Shown here: positions 6,473-7,540 of the stretch, in pieces
Layout: every line of letters starts with the position of its first letter
Numbering within the stretch: the first letter of the stretch is position 1
NCBI GenBank assembly: GCA_016463265.1
Contig: JAEMRP010000029.1
Coordinates: 1,578-9,117, forward strand
Direction: 5' to 3'
DNA from: Microbacteriaceae bacterium
GTDB lineage: Bacteria; Actinomycetota; Actinomycetes; Actinomycetales; Microbacteriaceae
Length of the DNA stretch: 7,540 nucleotides
Position numbers and translations under genes: made by a program
The notes under the pieces: model-generated
The model's input: the letters and a program-made list of their open reading frames with translations, nothing else
Told to the model about the DNA's origin: nothing
The model's database searches: none

Positions 6473-7311
6473 GAGCCCTGCGGCCCCTCGTCGCTCTTGC
6501 GCAGGAACTGTTCGAACTCGGCGGCAATCGCGTCGCCCGTTGCCTCGGGTCCCGTCGCCGCATCACGGTCTTCTTCGAGTCGTGCAATGTAATCGCTCAT
6601 GTCCTCATCGCCCTCAGCGATTTCGTCGACCGACTCTTCCCATTCCTTCGCTTGCGCCTCGAATTCAACGAGGTCGATGTCGAGATCGGCGATCGTGTTG
6701 AGTTCGGTCACGAGCGACAGTGTCACCTTGGGCGACGGCGAGTGAAGCGCATAGTGGGGAACACCCGCCCACAACGACAACGTCGGGATTCCGACCTGCT
6801 CGGCGAACTGGGCGACAACCGTCGTGATGCCGATGTGACCCTCGTACTGCGAACGCTCGCAGTCCAATAGTTCGCGGACCTGGGCGTTGTCACTCGTTCG
6901 GCCGACCTCGATTGGGCGAGTGTGAGGGACTTCGGCGAGCGCCGCCCCCACCACGATGAGTCCGGTGATGTCAGCCGCGAGGGCTTCGTCCAGGAACGTC
7001 GCGGCGAATGTGGGCCATGACCGCGACGGCTCGGTTCCCAGCAACACGTGGACGCTCGTCGAAATGTCACTGGGGGAATACAGGGTTGCGGTTGGCCAGT
7101 TGATGCGACGACCCTCATCGGGAGTGAATTCGATGGTCGGACGGACCTGCTGGTAGTCGTAGTAGACCTCGGTGTCGACCGAGAACGTCGAATCGAGTGC
7201 ATAGCGAGCGATGACCGACCGAACCGCGCTCGTGGCGGCGTCCCCGGCGTCGTTCCACCCCTCAAACGCAACGATCAACGGGCGACCCGTTTTCGCAGAG
7301 AACACTGACAT
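6469..7311 (-). CDS. PAC2 family protein
   Basis: Member of the PAC2 superfamily, named after the eukaryotic proteasome assembly chaperone 2. In Actinobacteria these proteins are conserved, but their biochemical role is not settled. It has 280 residues. Landmarks: the N-terminal strand and loop LIVAFEGWNDAGDAA (12-26), a central region with GLIVVGAALAEVPHTRP, and the block GIPTLSLWAGVPHYALHSPSP typical of the family. The last 60-70 residues are acidic and helix-rich (EEDRDAATGPEATGD) and could form a coiled-coil or protein-contact tail. There is no signal peptide or membrane segment, so it is cytosolic. ATG at 7311 is preceded by a good ribosome binding site. The gene faces uppP at its 3' end, diverges from the HAD gene at its 5' end, and seems monocistronic. 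Confidence 0.92.
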   Translation of the reverse strand: MSVFSAKTGRPLIVAFEGWNDAGDAATSAVRSVIARYALDSTFSVDTEVYYDYQQVRPTIEFTPDEGRRINWPTATLYSPSDISTSVHVLLGTEPSRSWPTFAATFLDEALAADITGLIVVGAALAEVPHTRPIEVGRTSDNAQVRELLDCERSQYEGHIGITTVVAQFAEQVGIPTLSLWAGVPHYALHSPSPKVTLSLVTELNTIADLDIDLVEFEAQAKEWEESVDEIAEGDEDMSDYIARLEEDRDAATGPEATGDAIAAEFEQFLRKSDEGPQGS

Positions 7312-7317
7312 CGACGA

Positions 7318-7341
7318 CCTTTCTGTACGCCTTCAACAATA
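7318..7341 (-). promoter_or_regulatory. PAC2 gene ribosome binding site and probable -10
   Basis: AGAAAGG (7324-7318) lies 6 nt before the ATG at 7311, a good Shine-Dalgarno that fixes the start. TATTGT (7341-7336) is a plausible -10, giving a leader of about 17 nt. No clear -35 was found. Confidence 0.6.
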
Positions 7342-7355
7342 GACGCGTCTAGACT
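7340..7355. promoter_or_regulatory. Palindromic divergent promoter region with -10 for the HAD gene
   Basis: Plus-strand TAGACT (7350-7355) ends 7 nt before the GTG at 7363 and fits a leaderless start, like those of imuA' and the M20 gene. It overlaps a 12-bp perfect palindrome TAGACGCGTCTA (7340-7351) and a second one, GTCTAGAC (7347-7354). The first palindrome joins the two divergent -10 elements, so a regulator bound here could affect both genes. No known operator is recognised. Confidence 0.45.
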
Positions 7356-7362
7356 CAACGAC

Positions 7363-7540
7363 GTGAGTGCGACAAACCCCCAGGCCGTGTTGTGGGACCT
7401 TGACGGGACAATCATTGACTCCGAGCCCTACTGGCTCCTGTCCGAACAACGCCTCGTCGAAGAGTTCGGTGGAACGTGGTCCGAAACGGACGGTTTCGCG
7501 CTAATTGGAGCTGGTTTGACCAACGCGGCTGAACACTTGC
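7363..7540 (+). CDS. HAD-superfamily hydrolase, N-terminal 59 residues, cut by window edge
   Basis: Start of a haloacid dehalogenase-type phosphatase, probably of the beta-phosphoglucomutase/phosphoglycolate phosphatase-like group. Motif I, VLWDLDGTIIDSEPYW, has the nucleophile D12 and acid/base D14, followed by the helical start of a C1-type cap domain. The substrate cannot be inferred from this fragment. GTG at 7363 is the only start just before motif I. It lacks a Shine-Dalgarno, but a TAGACT -10 lies 7 nt upstream, so the mRNA is probably leaderless. The gene diverges from the PAC2 gene across 51 nt. Confidence 0.9.
   Translation, partial: MSATNPQAVLWDLDGTIIDSEPYWLLSEQRLVEEFGGTWSETDGFALIGAGLTNAAEHL

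Noticed and set aside
5806..6870. Plus-strand open frame of 354 codons across uppP and the PAC2 gene
   Set aside because: It is out of frame with uppP, then antisense to the PAC2 gene; the product is arginine-rich without any family motif.

Overview
The window looks like the chromosome of a high-GC Gram-positive bacterium (Actinobacteria, most likely Microbacteriaceae or a close relative). The evidence is: moderately high GC, by eye around 60%; an actinobacterial-type LexA box (TCGAAC-N4-GTTCGA); an imuA'-imuB-dnaE2 mutasome operon; GTG starts placed 6-7 nt after TANNNT -10 elements; and a gene block of M20 hydrolase, uppP, PAC2 protein and HAD hydrolase that I recall as common in this group. 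I see no mobile element, CRISPR array or phage gene.

Layout. Positions 1-4020 (minus strand) hold an SOS mutagenesis operon read right to left: imuA' (degenerate RecA-like protein), imuB (Y-family-like scaffold) and dnaE2/imuC (error-prone C-family polymerase, cut by the left edge of the window). The genes are tightly coupled: a 4-nt GTGA overlap between imuA' and imuB, and a 1-nt TGATG overlap between imuB and dnaE2. A perfect 18-bp LexA palindrome lies at the head of the operon. It overlaps the -10 element and contains the probable imuA' start codon. Just upstream, also on the minus strand, are tRNA-Leu(GAG) and its strong intrinsic terminator, which insulates the SOS operon.

From 4262 the plus strand carries an M20 metallohydrolase gene followed 12 nt later by uppP, the undecaprenyl-diphosphate phosphatase of the cell-wall lipid carrier cycle. 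uppP converges on, and overlaps by 4 nt, a minus-strand PAC2-family gene. That gene diverges across 51 nt from a HAD-family hydrolase gene running off the right edge.

How they work together: ImuA', ImuB and DnaE2 are expected to be made together when LexA is cleaved after DNA damage. ImuB would link the DnaE2 polymerase to the sliding clamp for translesion synthesis. The right half is housekeeping. The most unusual points are an ImuB that appears to lack its N-terminal fingers-like segment of about 50 residues, and a LexA operator that seems to coincide with the start codon of a leaderless mRNA.
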